A stretch of DNA of 64,000 bases from [Pasteurella] aerogenes (GCA_900637275.1 LR134362.1:1550001-1614000); one strand, 5' to 3'. Positions 54,872-64,000 are shown, counted from the first letter of the stretch. The notes: generated by a model from the letters alone, not told the origin. Made by a program: numbers and translations.

Positions 54872-56377
54872 TTATTCTGCTGTTTTACCAATAGCGGCCG
54901 CCAATAATTTTTCTTGCGTCGCTTCATCTCGACGAAACTCAGCGCTAATTCGCCCTTCGCGCATCACTAAAATCCGATCGCTCATGCCTAAAACCTCCGG
55001 CATTTCCGAGGAAACCAAAATAATGCTTAATCCTTCTTGCTTGAATTTGTTGATCAATTGGTAAATTTCTTTTTTTGCCCCAACATCAACCCCACGCGTC
55101 GGTTCATCTAAAATCAACACATCTGGGCGCGTTAACAGCCCTTTGGCAATTGCCACTTTTTGTTGATTACCGCCGGAAAGCAAACCGATTTGCTGTTCCC
55201 GACTTGGCGTTTTGATATTGAATAACTCAATAAAATCATCCACCACCATACGTTCACTTTGATGATTAATTTTTCCCATGGAAGAAAAATGGGATAACGC
55301 AGTCAAAGACATATTTTCTTTCACCGACATCCCCAAAATTAATCCATCACCTTTGCGATCTTCGGAAATATATACAATCCCGTGTTGCAACCCGTCTTGT
55401 GGACAAGTGGTCGAAATCAGTTGATTTTTTAACCGCACTTCACCGCCGGTTTTCGGCAATGCCCCGTACAATACTTTCATCAACTCCGTACGCCCCGCCC
55501 CCATCAAGCCAGAAATACCTAAAATTTCACCGCTGTGTAAAATAAAACTCACATCATGCACACCGCTGCCGGAAAGATGACGAACGTCTAAACGAATATC
55601 GCCAACCGGTTGTTCAATATGCGGATATTGTTCATCAAGACGGCGCCCTACCATCATTTCAATCAACCGATCTTCACTTAATGCTTGAACTTCACTTTCG
55701 CCGATAAATTGTCCGTCGCGCAACACCGTCACATCATCACAAATTTCAAAAATTTCTTTGATACGATGCGAAATATAAACAATCCCGCGCCCTTCCGCTT
55801 TTAATTCTCGAATAACTTCAAATAACGCATCGGTTTCTTTATCAGTTAACGCATCTGTCGGCTCATCCATAATGATGACTTTAGATTCAAAGCTCAAGGC
55901 TTTGGCAATTTCCACCATTTGCTGCTCGCCGATGGACAATTCGGAACATAATTGATGACTACTGTGCGAAACGCCTAAACGAGCAAGCAACTTATCCGCT
56001 TCAGCATACATTTTGCGCCAGTTAATCGCCCCCCAAGGAGTAGTAAACTCACGCCCGAGGAAAATATTTTCAGCAATCGTAAGATTGCCGACCAAGTTAA
56101 GTTCTTGGTGAATAATGCTAATACCCGCTTCTTGCGAATGTTTCGGTCCTTTAAAACTTACCTCGCGCCCTAAATATTCAATGGTGCCGCGATCTTTGCT
56201 ATAAATCCCGGTTAACACTTTCATGAGGGTCGATTTACCCGCACCATTTTCGCCCATCAGCGCCATCACCCGACCAGCATAAACCGATAAACAAGCATTA
56301 TTCAAGGCTTTAACACCCGGAAATGCTTTATCTACACCACTGATTTTTAATAAATTTTGTTTTTGCATTTGCCCCAT
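54872..56377 (-). CDS. rbsA: Ribose ABC transporter ATP-binding protein RbsA
   Basis: A 501-residue double-ABC ATPase with Walker A GENGAGKST, IIMDEPTDA, LLSGGNQQK and LILDEPTRGVD. An ATG at 56377 (AAGGGGAA before it) or at 56368 (GGGG before it) could start the gene; the choice changes only three residues. The start is 6 nt after the rbsD stop. Confidence 0.94.
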   Translation of the reverse strand: MGQMQKQNLLKISGVDKAFPGVKALNNACLSVYAGRVMALMGENGAGKSTLMKVLTGIYSKDRGTIEYLGREVSFKGPKHSQEAGISIIHQELNLVGNLTIAENIFLGREFTTPWGAINWRKMYAEADKLLARLGVSHSSHQLCSELSIGEQQMVEIAKALSFESKVIIMDEPTDALTDKETDALFEVIRELKAEGRGIVYISHRIKEIFEICDDVTVLRDGQFIGESEVQALSEDRLIEMMVGRRLDEQYPHIEQPVGDIRLDVRHLSGSGVHDVSFILHSGEILGISGLMGAGRTELMKVLYGALPKTGGEVRLKNQLISTTCPQDGLQHGIVYISEDRKGDGLILGMSVKENMSLTALSHFSSMGKINHQSERMVVDDFIELFNIKTPSREQQIGLLSGGNQQKVAIAKGLLTRPDVLILDEPTRGVDVGAKKEIYQLINKFKQEGLSIILVSSEMPEVLGMSDRILVMREGRISAEFRRDEATQEKLLAAAIGKTAE

Positions 56378-56383
56378 TTCCCC

Positions 56384-56803
56384 TTAAAAAGGCACGCCGG
56401 AATATAAAATAATATTGGCATAAGGCGAACATTCGCCACTGCGAACAATCGCTTTGTTAGCATGGGTTAATTGTTTAAATTGCTCGTGCGCCACATATTC
56501 AATATGGATGTTGTTCCCTTGTTGCTGCGCTAAGGTGTCTAAGCGGGTTAAAAGTGCGGTGTAAATTGACGGATTTTTCTCTTTGATTTCTTCCGCAATC
56601 ACCACTTTTTCCACATACATTTCCTCCAACACCACATTTAAGGTTTGTAAAAATGTTGGTACATTCTGTGTTAAAGCTAAATCAATGCGCGCTACACTGT
56701 CGGGAATTGGCAAGCCGGCATCGCAAACCGTGATGCTATCGGTATGTCCGAGTGTGGCAATACAATGAGATAATTGTGCATTTAAGAGAGCCGTTTTTTT
56801 CAT
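56384..56803 (-). CDS. rbsD: D-ribose pyranase
   Basis: RbsD interconverts the pyranose and furanose forms of ribose before RbsK. It has 139 residues with catalytic His20 (ATLGHTDSI). It is the first gene of the rbs operon, with AAGGAGATACC before the ATG and a regulatory region of 436 bp upstream. Confidence 0.95.
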   Translation of the reverse strand: MKKTALLNAQLSHCIATLGHTDSITVCDAGLPIPDSVARIDLALTQNVPTFLQTLNVVLEEMYVEKVVIAEEIKEKNPSIYTALLTRLDTLAQQQGNNIHIEYVAHEQFKQLTHANKAIVRSGECSPYANIILYSGVPF

Positions 56804-57239
56804 GGTATCTCCTTTTGTTGATTTATTTTTATACTGATTTGAGAACCGAAATTACTTTTTTATCGCGCCATCGAAACGTTTCGATGAGAAATTAATTGCA
56901 CTATAAAAGAAATTCCAACAAAAAGAAATTTTGGATGTTTAAATTTGTGAACAAGATCAAATTTTTTATCTCAAAACAGATAATCTGCAAGCAGATTAAC
57001 ACATTTTTTGATGTGGTCTTGTGTACGTAAAAGTCGCCTATTTTTCACCCAAGTGCGGTCAAAAATTTACAAATTTTTAAATAAATACTATCTTTATATT
57101 GAAAAAGGTAGGGGTTTATTGAGATAATCTAGATTATTTTTGGGCGATCTTTTCCGATCACATTTTGTATTTTTGTGATCACTTATTTTATTAGAAGATC
57201 ATGATGTATTAATTAATTTTTAAGAAGAATAAAACAAAA
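56804..57239. promoter_or_regulatory. rbsD/aroK divergent control region
   Basis: 436 bp without a gene. CATCGAAACGTTTCGATG (56869-56886) is a perfect 18-bp palindrome of the LacI/RbsR type. TGTGA-ACAAGA-TCAAA (56946-56961) is a CRP-like site 60 bp further up. A USS lies at about 57052-57061. The aroK side contains AT-rich repeats including two GATCA boxes (about 57157 and 57177), but I recognise no regulator site there. Confidence 0.7.
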
Positions 57240-57767
57240 ATGGCAGAAAAACGTAATATTTTCTTAGTAGGACCGATGGGGGCCGGTAAAAGTACCATCG
57301 GACGTCAACTCGCACAATTGCTCGGTATGGAATTTATTGATAGCGATGCAGAAATCGAACAACGTGCCGGCGCGGATATTAGTTGGATTTTTGATGTGGA
57401 AGGGGAAGACGGTTTCCGTAAACGCGAAGAACGTATTATCAATGAATTAACACAAAAACAAGGTATCGTTTTATCCACCGGCGGTGGCGCAGTGTTATCC
57501 AAAGAAAACCGTAACCATCTTTCCGCCCGCGGTATCGTGATTTATTTGGAAACGACCGTAGATAAACAATATCAACGTACCCAACGAGATAAAAAACGTC
57601 CATTGCTACAAGATGTGGACGATCCTCGTCAAGTATTAGAGGATTTATCTAAAATTCGTAATCCGCTGTATGCTGAAGTGGCGGATATTACCTTACCAAC
57701 TGATGAACAAAGTGCCAAAGTGATGGCATCTCAAATCATTGATTTAATCGAAAATTTTAGCGGCTAG
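57240..57767 (+). CDS. aroK: Shikimate kinase
   Basis: A 175-residue kinase with P-loop GPMGAGKST (11-19), DSDAEIEQRAG and STGGGAVL, all standard for AroK. First gene of aroK-aroB-dam. Confidence 0.96.
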   Translation: MAEKRNIFLVGPMGAGKSTIGRQLAQLLGMEFIDSDAEIEQRAGADISWIFDVEGEDGFRKREERIINELTQKQGIVLSTGGGAVLSKENRNHLSARGIVIYLETTVDKQYQRTQRDKKRPLLQDVDDPRQVLEDLSKIRNPLYAEVADITLPTDEQSAKVMASQIIDLIENFSG

Positions 57768-57787
57768 CCAACTAATAAGGATAATTT

Positions 57788-58876
57788 ATGCTGTGTGTCA
57801 ATGTTGAATTAAAAGAACGTCGTTATCCTATTTATATCGGCACGAATTTGCTATCAGATCCAAATATTTACCCATTAAAACAAGGGGATAAGGTGATGGT
57901 AGTGACGAATCCGACGATTGCAGCACATTATTTATCCCAACTAACTCAAACCTTAGAAACTATTGGATGCCAAGTAGCATCTGTCTTATTGCCGGATGGT
58001 GAACAATATAAAACGCTGGAATCGTTAAATTTAATTTTCACCGCGCTACTGCGCGAAAATCACGGACGTGATACCACTATTATCGCGTTAGGTGGCGGCG
58101 TGATCGGCGATGTCGCGGGGTATGCTGCCGCAAGTTATCAACGTGGCGTGCGTTTTATCCAAATTCCTACTACGCTTTTAGCCCAAGTGGATTCTTCCGT
58201 TGGTGGCAAAACTGCCGTTAATCATGAATTAGGCAAAAATATGATCGGCGCTTTTTATCAACCAAGTGCGGTGATTATTGATACCTTAACCCTCAAAACC
58301 TTGCCACATCGAGAAGTGAATGCAGGTTTAGCGGAAGTGATCAAATACGGGGCAATTTTAGATTGCTCATTTTTTGAATGGCTAGAGCAGCACGTAGATA
58401 AATTAGTCGCCCTTGATCAGGCGGCGTTACAACAATGTATTGCTCGTTGTTGCCAAATTAAAGCAGACGTTGTTGCGCGCGATGAAACGGAAAAAGGCGA
58501 TCGTGCCTTGTTAAATTTGGGACATACTTTTGGCCACGCCATTGAAACCCATTTAGGTTATGGCAATTGGTTACATGGAGAAGCTGTGGCAGCCGGCATG
58601 ATGATGGCAGCCGCACTATCCGAACAATTAGGCGATATTTCGCTTGCAGATGTTGCTCGTTTGGAAAAATTATTGGCGCGAGCCAATTTACCAACGGTCT
58701 CGCCAGATGGAATGCAACCGGAAGATTACCTACCACATATGATGCGCGACAAAAAAGTCTTAGCCGGCAAATTGCGTTTGGTCTTGTTAAAATCCCTAGG
58801 TCAAGCGTACGTTGCCACTGATACTGACAAGGATCTCGTGCTGAAAGCGATTAAACGCTGTACGCAAACCGACTAA
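57788..58876 (+). CDS. aroB: 3-dehydroquinate synthase
   Basis: NAD- and Zn-dependent enzyme of 362 residues in the shikimate pathway. The motifs ALGGGVIGDVAGYAAASY and LNLGHTFGHAIE (metal ligands) are present. It follows aroK by 20 nt; dam starts 1 nt after its stop, with no damX between them as there is in E. coli. Confidence 0.96.
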   Translation: MLCVNVELKERRYPIYIGTNLLSDPNIYPLKQGDKVMVVTNPTIAAHYLSQLTQTLETIGCQVASVLLPDGEQYKTLESLNLIFTALLRENHGRDTTIIALGGGVIGDVAGYAAASYQRGVRFIQIPTTLLAQVDSSVGGKTAVNHELGKNMIGAFYQPSAVIIDTLTLKTLPHREVNAGLAEVIKYGAILDCSFFEWLEQHVDKLVALDQAALQQCIARCCQIKADVVARDETEKGDRALLNLGHTFGHAIETHLGYGNWLHGEAVAAGMMMAAALSEQLGDISLADVARLEKLLARANLPTVSPDGMQPEDYLPHMMRDKKVLAGKLRLVLLKSLGQAYVATDTDKDLVLKAIKRCTQTD

Positions 58877-58877
58877 A

Positions 58878-59735
58878 ATGCAACCGCATGCTTCTGCAAA
58901 AAAAACCGTAAAACACCGCCCGTTTCTAAAATGGGCGGGTGGTAAATTTCGCCTTGTCGAAGAGATCAACAAACAATTCCCAAAGAAAAAACAATGCCTG
59001 ATTGAGCCTTTTGTAGGTGCTGGGTCGATTTTTTTAAACAGCTATTTTGAGCGCTATATTTTGCTGGATATTAATCCGGATTTAATTAATTTATTTAATA
59101 TCGTCAAGCAAGATGTGGAACATTATATTGAGGCGTGCAAAACCGTTTTTTTTCATCCCTCCGCCAATACCGCCGATTATTATTACGCCCAACGCAGCCA
59201 ATTTAACCAATCACAAAATGTGTTTGAACGTTCAGTATTATTTTTGTATTTAAATCGTTTTGGTTTTAACGGGTTATGTCGCTATAACTCAAAAAATGAA
59301 TTTAACGTGCCTTTCGGCGCCTACAAAACCCATTATTTTCCAGAAAAAGAATTACGTCATTTTGCACAAAAAGCACAAAGTGCGGTCTTTATTTGCGCCG
59401 ATTTTAAGCAAGCCTTTGAATTAGCAGACGAAAACTCGGTAATTTATTGCGATCCGCCTTATGCACCGCTGGTACAAGAAAGCAATTTCACCCATTACGC
59501 CGGCAATGATTTTAATCACATTCATCAGCGTGAATTAGCTGAATTGGCAAAACAAGCCGCCTTTGAGCGTGCGATTCCTGTCATTATTTCTAATCATGAC
59601 ACAAAATTTACCCGCGAAATTTATCAAGGTGCTAAATTTAAACGGATTAAGGTACAGCGCTCTATCAGCCAGTCCGCAGAAAAACGCATCAAGGTCAACG
59701 AATTGCTGGCAAGTTTTAAAATTCGTCAACCTTAA
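58878..59735 (+). CDS. dam: DNA adenine methylase (GATC-specific)
   Basis: D12-class methyltransferase, 285 residues. FLKWAGGKFRL (16-26) and FVGAGS (45-50) bind S-adenosylmethionine, and DPPY (192-195) is the catalytic motif. GATC specificity is inferred from similarity to enterobacterial and Haemophilus Dam. Cotranscribed with aroKB. Confidence 0.94.
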   Translation: MQPHASAKKTVKHRPFLKWAGGKFRLVEEINKQFPKKKQCLIEPFVGAGSIFLNSYFERYILLDINPDLINLFNIVKQDVEHYIEACKTVFFHPSANTADYYYAQRSQFNQSQNVFERSVLFLYLNRFGFNGLCRYNSKNEFNVPFGAYKTHYFPEKELRHFAQKAQSAVFICADFKQAFELADENSVIYCDPPYAPLVQESNFTHYAGNDFNHIHQRELAELAKQAAFERAIPVIISNHDTKFTREIYQGAKFKRIKVQRSISQSAEKRIKVNELLASFKIRQP

Positions 59736-59741
59736 ACCAAA

Positions 59742-60854
59742 TTACAACACGATCATATCGTCACGATGAATAGCAACTGAGCCATATTCATAGCCCAAGA
59801 TTTGCTCAATTTCTTGTGATTTTTTCCCTTTGATCAACAGCAACGCATCACTGTTATAACGCGGTACCCCCAAGGCAATATCTTTGCCGCTGCGAGTACG
59901 GATTTTTACCATTTCACCACGCGAAAAACGCCCTTCCACCGCGACAATGCCCGCAGGAAGTAGTGATTTATGCTGAATTAACACCGCACTTTCCGCCCCG
60001 TCGTCAATCACAAGGCTACCAGCAGATGGCGCAGCAAACAGCCATTGTTTACGCCCTTCCAAACGATCGGTTTGTACGCAAAATTTGGTACCAATAGATT
60101 TTCCATATGCCAAATCCACAATCACATTAGCGCGATTGCCCGGCGCGATAATGGTTTCAATACCAGAACGAGTGGCAACATCAGCGGCAGTAATTTTAGT
60201 GGACATTCCACCTGTTCCTAAATTGGTACCACTGCCACCGGCGATAGAACGAATATGATCCGTAATTTTATCCACCACCGAGATCAATTTAGCATCCGGA
60301 TTTTTGCGCGGATCGCTGTCAAACAAGCCTTGTTGATCGGTAAGCAAATAAAGCTGCTCTGCTTGTGCCAAAATGGCAACCAAAGCGGATAAATTGTCAT
60401 TATCGCCCACTTTAATTTCCGAAGTTGCCACCGCATCATTTTCATTAATCACCGGAATAATGCGATTATCCAACAACGCTTGCAACGTGTCTCTAGCGTT
60501 AAGAAAACGCTCGCGATCCTCAATATCAGCACGGGTAAGTAAAATTTGCCCAATATGAATATCATAAATAGCAAATAATTGCTCCCAAGTTTGAATTAAT
60601 TGGCTCTGCCCGACCGCCGCAAGCAATTGCTTAGAAGCGATAGTTGGTGGTAATGCCGGATGGTTTAAATAATGCCGCCCCGCTGCCATCGCGCCGGAGG
60701 TAACGATAATGATACGAAACCCGGCTTGGTGTAAGTGCGTGATTTGGCGAACGATTTCCATCATATGTGGGCGATTAAGTTTTGGCGAACCTTGCGTAAG
60801 GGTGCTGGTACCAAATTTAACCACAATTGTTTTTTCAAGTTTTGACGTTTCCAT
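59742..60854 (-). CDS. proB: Glutamate 5-kinase
   Basis: First enzyme of proline synthesis. In the 370 residues an amino-acid kinase domain (VKFGTSTLTQGS, NENDAV, GTGGMSTKI) is followed by a C-terminal PUA domain (about 275-365). The start METSKLEKTIVV is used; ten extra codons upstream are unsupported. proA is not adjacent. Confidence 0.95.
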   Translation of the reverse strand: METSKLEKTIVVKFGTSTLTQGSPKLNRPHMMEIVRQITHLHQAGFRIIIVTSGAMAAGRHYLNHPALPPTIASKQLLAAVGQSQLIQTWEQLFAIYDIHIGQILLTRADIEDRERFLNARDTLQALLDNRIIPVINENDAVATSEIKVGDNDNLSALVAILAQAEQLYLLTDQQGLFDSDPRKNPDAKLISVVDKITDHIRSIAGGSGTNLGTGGMSTKITAADVATRSGIETIIAPGNRANVIVDLAYGKSIGTKFCVQTDRLEGRKQWLFAAPSAGSLVIDDGAESAVLIQHKSLLPAGIVAVEGRFSRGEMVKIRTRSGKDIALGVPRYNSDALLLIKGKKSQEIEQILGYEYGSVAIHRDDMIVL

Positions 60855-61004
60855 ATTCCGATATCTTGTACAATAAATTGGCATAAAGTAGCATTAAATC
60901 CGTAAAAAATCATCCAATTTTCACCGCACTTTTTATGATTTGGATTAAATATTTTGCGCAAAGCTGGCATATAATAAGCATAGTTTATTTTTATGGGTAA
61001 TAGT

Positions 61005-61793
61005 ATGACAACACAGCAAATATCAACCTTAGACAACCAACGGGAAGTCACACGACTTTGTATCCAAGTTGCCTTGTTATTATTGCAACATGGTGCTGAA
61101 AGTACGATTGTGGCGCAAATGGCAAGTCGGCTAGGTACCGCCTTAGGCATGGACAGCGTAGAATGCGCTTTGACCCCAAATGCGGTGATTTTAAGTACGA
61201 TCAAAAACGATCACTGCATCACCACCACGCGCAAAAACCAAGATAAAGGGATTAATATGCAGGTGGTGACCGAAGTGCAACGTTTGGTTATCACTGCCGA
61301 ACATAAAATTTATGACTTGCGACAAGTTAAAGATAAGTTAAATAAAATCAAGCCATTACGCTATAACCGTTATGTTGTAGTATTGATGATCGGCTTATCT
61401 TGCGCCAGTTTCGCACATTTATCCGGTGGCGATTTGGTCACTTCGATCATCACCTTTTTTGCCGCGGCTATCGCGATGTTCGTGCGCCAATCGCTGGCGC
61501 ATCGACACTATAATCCGCTCATTGTTTTTTCCGTGACAGCCTTCGTTGCCACTTTAATCGCTGGAATGGCGTGGAAATATCGGCTGGGCAACGATCCACA
61601 AATTGCGCTGGCATCCAGCGTCTTATTATTGGTTCCCGGATTTCCGTTGATCAATTCCTTAGCGGATATTTTAAAAGGACACATCAATATGGGGTTAAGT
61701 CGCTGGACAATTGCAACGGTACTGACCTTTGGCGCCTGTTTGGGCATTGTCTTAGCACTCAGTTTGCTAAATATTACCGGCTGGGGGAATTAA
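61005..61793 (+). CDS. yjjP: YjjP-family membrane protein (ThrE-type exporter half)
   Basis: Larger half of the split ThrE-like exporter (DUF1212). E. coli YjjP and YjjB together export succinate. A cytoplasmic N-domain with HGAESTIVAQMASRLGTALGMDSVE and TTRKNQDKGINM is followed by about five TM segments. Two ATG codons, 60993 and 61005, are possible and neither has a good ribosome site; the second gives an N-terminus closer to E. coli YjjP. yjjB follows immediately. Confidence 0.9.
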   Translation: MTTQQISTLDNQREVTRLCIQVALLLLQHGAESTIVAQMASRLGTALGMDSVECALTPNAVILSTIKNDHCITTTRKNQDKGINMQVVTEVQRLVITAEHKIYDLRQVKDKLNKIKPLRYNRYVVVLMIGLSCASFAHLSGGDLVTSIITFFAAAIAMFVRQSLAHRHYNPLIVFSVTAFVATLIAGMAWKYRLGNDPQIALASSVLLLVPGFPLINSLADILKGHINMGLSRWTIATVLTFGACLGIVLALSLLNITGWGN

Positions 61794-62261
61794 ATGTTAG
61801 CGTTATTCGTGTCATTAATCGATGATATGTTTTTTGCCGCTATTCCAGCGGTAGGTTTTGCTTTGGTGTTTAATGTTCCGCCTAAGGCATTGAAATATTG
61901 CGCATTTTTAGGTGCATTAGGACATGGTTTACGTACATTTTTGGTGCATTTTGATGTACCACTGATTTTCGCCACCTTCATCGCCGCCAGTGTAGTGGGA
62001 TTCATTGGCGTTCGTTTGTCACAACGTTATTTGGCGCATCCTAAAGTGTTTACCGTCGCGGCAATTATTCCCATGATCCCTGGCGTGTATGCCTATAAGG
62101 CGATGATCGCAGTGGTGCAAATTCAGCATCTCGGTTTTTCCGAAGCGCGTTATGCCCAAATGATTGAACAATTTCTCAACGCAGGGTTTATTTTGGGCGC
62201 GCTGGCGTTCGGTTTATCATTACCCGGGCTACTATTCTATCGCCAACGTCCTGTGGTATAG
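61794..62261 (+). CDS. yjjB: YjjB-family membrane protein (ThrE-type exporter half)
   Basis: A 155-residue partner of YjjP (DUF3815) with four to five TM segments and IPMIPGVYAYKAM near residue 97. It starts directly after the yjjP stop, indicating coupling. Ends 26 nt before folA. Confidence 0.9.
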   Translation: MLALFVSLIDDMFFAAIPAVGFALVFNVPPKALKYCAFLGALGHGLRTFLVHFDVPLIFATFIAASVVGFIGVRLSQRYLAHPKVFTVAAIIPMIPGVYAYKAMIAVVQIQHLGFSEARYAQMIEQFLNAGFILGALAFGLSLPGLLFYRQRPVV

Positions 62262-62287
62262 TGAGGCGTGTAACAGAGGATGAAAAA

Positions 62288-62776
62288 ATGAATTTGAGTT
62301 TAATTGTGGCAATCACACAAAATCACGTGATCGGCAAAGATAACCAAATGCCTTGGCATTTACCGGCGGATCTGGCGTGGTTTCGTAAAAATACGCTGGG
62401 AAAACCTGTAATTATGGGGCGTAAAACCTTTGAAAGTATCGGTCGCGCATTGCCAAAACGTATCAATATCGTGCTTTCACGTCATCCCTATGAAAAAGAA
62501 GGAATCATTTGGAAAGATAGTCTTGAAAGTGCGGTGGATTTTTTAAAAGATCAAACAGAAATCATGCTTATTGGCGGCGGGGAATTATTTAAACAATATT
62601 TGCCACAGGCGGATCGTTTATATCTAACGGAAATTCAAACACAACTTAAGGGTGACACCTTTTTCCCATCCATTGATTGGCAAGAATGGGACATTGAATT
62701 TGAAGAATATCGCCCCGCGGATACAGATAATCCTTATGCCTGTCGCTTTTTTATTTTAGTACGAAAAACCAAATAA
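62288..62776 (+). CDS. folA: Dihydrofolate reductase
   Basis: A 162-residue DHFR with the Met20-type loop NQMPWHLPADLAWF, active-site Asp28, and GRKTFESIG for NADPH binding. The ATG at 62288 follows AGAGGATG; the frame starts earlier at a GTG (62261) that overlaps the end of yjjB. A USS lies at about 62528-62536. No obvious trimethoprim-resistance substitution can be judged from sequence alone. Confidence 0.96.
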   Translation: MNLSLIVAITQNHVIGKDNQMPWHLPADLAWFRKNTLGKPVIMGRKTFESIGRALPKRINIVLSRHPYEKEGIIWKDSLESAVDFLKDQTEIMLIGGGELFKQYLPQADRLYLTEIQTQLKGDTFFPSIDWQEWDIEFEEYRPADTDNPYACRFFILVRKTK

Positions 62777-62804
62777 AAAAACCAAGTGTCATCCTGACAC
62801 TTGG
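62774..62804 (-). terminator. Terminator of the small RNA candidate and possibly of murJ
   Basis: Perfect 10-bp stem with a 3-nt loop (62782-62804). A U7 tract exists on the minus strand only; the plus-strand side lacks one, so it is not a good folA terminator. Confidence 0.85.
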
Positions 62805-62910
62805 CTTGGTTAGTAATGATAGGAATATTAAGCATGTTGCTCTATCTTCAGGAACTCTCTTTGAAAACTGAAGATGTCATTCATTATATTCGTCAACACT
62901 GAAATAACAA
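62774..62910 (-). ncRNA. Candidate small RNA between murJ and folA
   Basis: Minus-strand promoter: TTGTTA (62910-62905), 16-bp spacer, TATAAT (62888-62883). The predicted RNA starts near 62876 with an ATCTTCAG/CTGAAGAT 8-bp stem-loop (62875-62844), then an unpaired A/U-rich stretch of about 39 nt. It ends in a perfect 10-bp terminator CCAAGTGTCA/TGACACTTGG (62804-62782) followed by seven U. The total is about 100 nt, the layout of an Hfq-binding small RNA. The terminator may alternatively serve murJ. Confidence 0.55.
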
Positions 62911-62954
62911 TAGGCGAAAAGGTAAATGCAGTTTTAACAATTTGTTAACAATTG

Positions 62955-64000
62955 CTATTTGTAAATCAGGTGATGTTTACGGATCCCCAATAACAATAAC
63001 GCCCCAACATAAACCATGGCGGCAAGCCCAATCAGCCAACCTAACCAATGCGCACGAGTCAAAAAGCTCATGTGCTGCCAATTTTCAATTGCCGGCGTAT
63101 AGTGCCAAACTGCCGCTCCCATAACCAAGGCAGCACACAAAACCTTCAGAAAAAAGACCGCACTTTGTTTGCTGAAATGATAAACATCAGCTTTCGCTAA
63201 ACCGCGATACAGCAAATAGGCATTGAGTGTAGCAGACATGGCAGAGGCAATAGCAAGACCAACATAACTAAACGGAATCGCTAAAACATTAAATCCCATA
63301 TTGCTGATCATGGCGATAATTCCAATTTTTACTGGCGTTTTGGTATCTTGTCGCGCGTAATAACCATTGGCTAAAATTTTAATCAGCATAAAACTTAATA
63401 GACCGCAGTTAAATGCCCACAACGAATAAGATGCTGCTTGTACGTCGGAAAATAAAAATTCGCCGCGCATAAAAAGTACGAGTAGCATCGGTTGTGCCAA
63501 AATAGCAATGCCTATCATCGCCGGTACGCCAAGCAATAAAATCATACGCACCCCCCAATCCATTGTATTGCGAAAATCTACCGCACTTTGCGTTTCATTA
63601 TCGCTACGATTGACATGATGTCGGGCGAGTGTCGGTAAAATTACGGTGGAAATCGCGATCCCAAATAACCCAAGCGGAAATTCCAACAAGCGGTCGGAAT
63701 AATACAGCCAACTGATGGAACCGGTCATCAAAAAGCTAGCAATAAAAGTATCTAGCAACAAATTAATTTGGCTAACGGATACGCCGAATAAAGCGGGAAT
63801 CATGAGGGTGCGAATTTTTTTCACGCCCGCATCATTCCATGCCCACTTGGGTTTGACCAATAATCCGGCTTGTTTTAAAAACGGAATTTGAAACAAAAAT
63901 TGCAACAATCCGCCGAGAAAAATCCCGATTGCCAAGGCTAAATCTGGACTGCTGACGTGTGGTGCGAGAAAAAGTGCGGTAGCAATCATCGCAATATTGA
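62955..64000 (-). CDS. murJ: Lipid II flippase MurJ, 5' end beyond the window
   Basis: MOP-superfamily flippase (MviN). 348 C-terminal residues are visible, with many TM segments, and the reading frame is still open at the window edge, so an ATG at 63989 is internal. Motifs include GVSVSQINLLLDTFIAS and FPLGLFGIAISTVILPTLARH. The whole protein would be about 510 residues. USS copies lie inside (about 63155, 63581 and 63971). Confidence 0.94.
   Translation of the reverse strand, partial: NIAMIATALFLAPHVSSPDLALAIGIFLGGLLQFLFQIPFLKQAGLLVKPKWAWNDAGVKKIRTLMIPALFGVSVSQINLLLDTFIASFLMTGSISWLYYSDRLLEFPLGLFGIAISTVILPTLARHHVNRSDNETQSAVDFRNTMDWGVRMILLLGVPAMIGIAILAQPMLLVLFMRGEFLFSDVQAASYSLWAFNCGLLSFMLIKILANGYYARQDTKTPVKIGIIAMISNMGFNVLAIPFSYVGLAIASAMSATLNAYLLYRGLAKADVYHFSKQSAVFFLKVLCAALVMGAAVWHYTPAIENWQHMSFLTRAHWLGWLIGLAAMVYVGALLLLGIRKHHLIYK

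Noticed and set aside
62835..62903. 22-codon plus-strand ORF after folA
   Set aside because: No ribosome site, and it lies opposite the small RNA stem, which explains the sequence better.

Overview
The window is a stretch of ordinary, gene-dense chromosome from a member of the Pasteurellaceae. The 9-mer AAGTGCGGT or its complement, the Haemophilus/Pasteurella-type DNA uptake signal, occurs more than 40 times, many copies lying between or at the ends of genes. Gene neighbourhoods such as rplU-rpmA-ispB-queH and yejK/yejL/yejM-bamE-cpxR also fit Haemophilus and Pasteurella. The genus cannot be fixed from the sequence alone; Pasteurella or a close relative is my best guess. I saw no rRNA gene, tRNA gene, CRISPR array or prophage.

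Layout. (1) 1-5.4 kb: rplU-rpmA, two tandem EamA transporters and a window-truncated obgE on the minus strand, divergent from ispB-queH. (2) 5.4-11.1 kb: a peptide/amide-hydrolase locus (AbgA-like amidohydrolase, DcuC-family carrier, PepE dipeptidase, a divergent HyuC/AllC-type amidohydrolase, and an RpiR-type regulator). (3) 11.2-26.8 kb: an almost complete glycerol-3-phosphate regulon: glpE, glpG, glpR, glpABC, divergent glpF and glpK, glpT and glpQ. A TauE-type exporter and a Crp/Fnr-family regulator are inserted between glpA and glpF. glpT is split by a 1,070-bp IS30-family element that matches ISApl1 in length, and excision of the element restores a 481-codon frame. (4) 27-38.7 kb: myo-inositol catabolism: iolC fused to DUF2090, menH, an ABC sugar importer with two tandem binding proteins, an inositol dehydrogenase, iolA and iolB. 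(5) 38.7-50.9 kb: housekeeping genes (ygfZ, yicC, rph, pyrE, djlA, dusC, an amidohydrolase with a structured leader, yejM, yejL, yejK, bamE, cpxRA). (6) 50.9-56.8 kb: the rbsDACBKR ribose operon with an RbsR-like operator. (7) 57-64 kb: aroK-aroB-dam, proB, yjjP-yjjB, folA, a candidate small RNA and the 3' part of murJ.

How it works together. Three carbon-source systems (glycerol-3-phosphate, inositol, ribose) sit close together and each has CRP-like sites upstream, pointing to shared catabolite control. GlpQ and GlpF/GlpK feed GlpABC, while the loss of GlpT should block G3P import and, by analogy with E. coli, reduce fosfomycin entry. The inositol genes share a TGAAA-N6-TTTCA inverted repeat that also lies in front of the rpiR gene. 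The most interesting non-coding signals are a four-hairpin leader ending in a terminator upstream of the amidohydrolase at 43.8 kb and a roughly 100-nt small-RNA candidate between folA and murJ.
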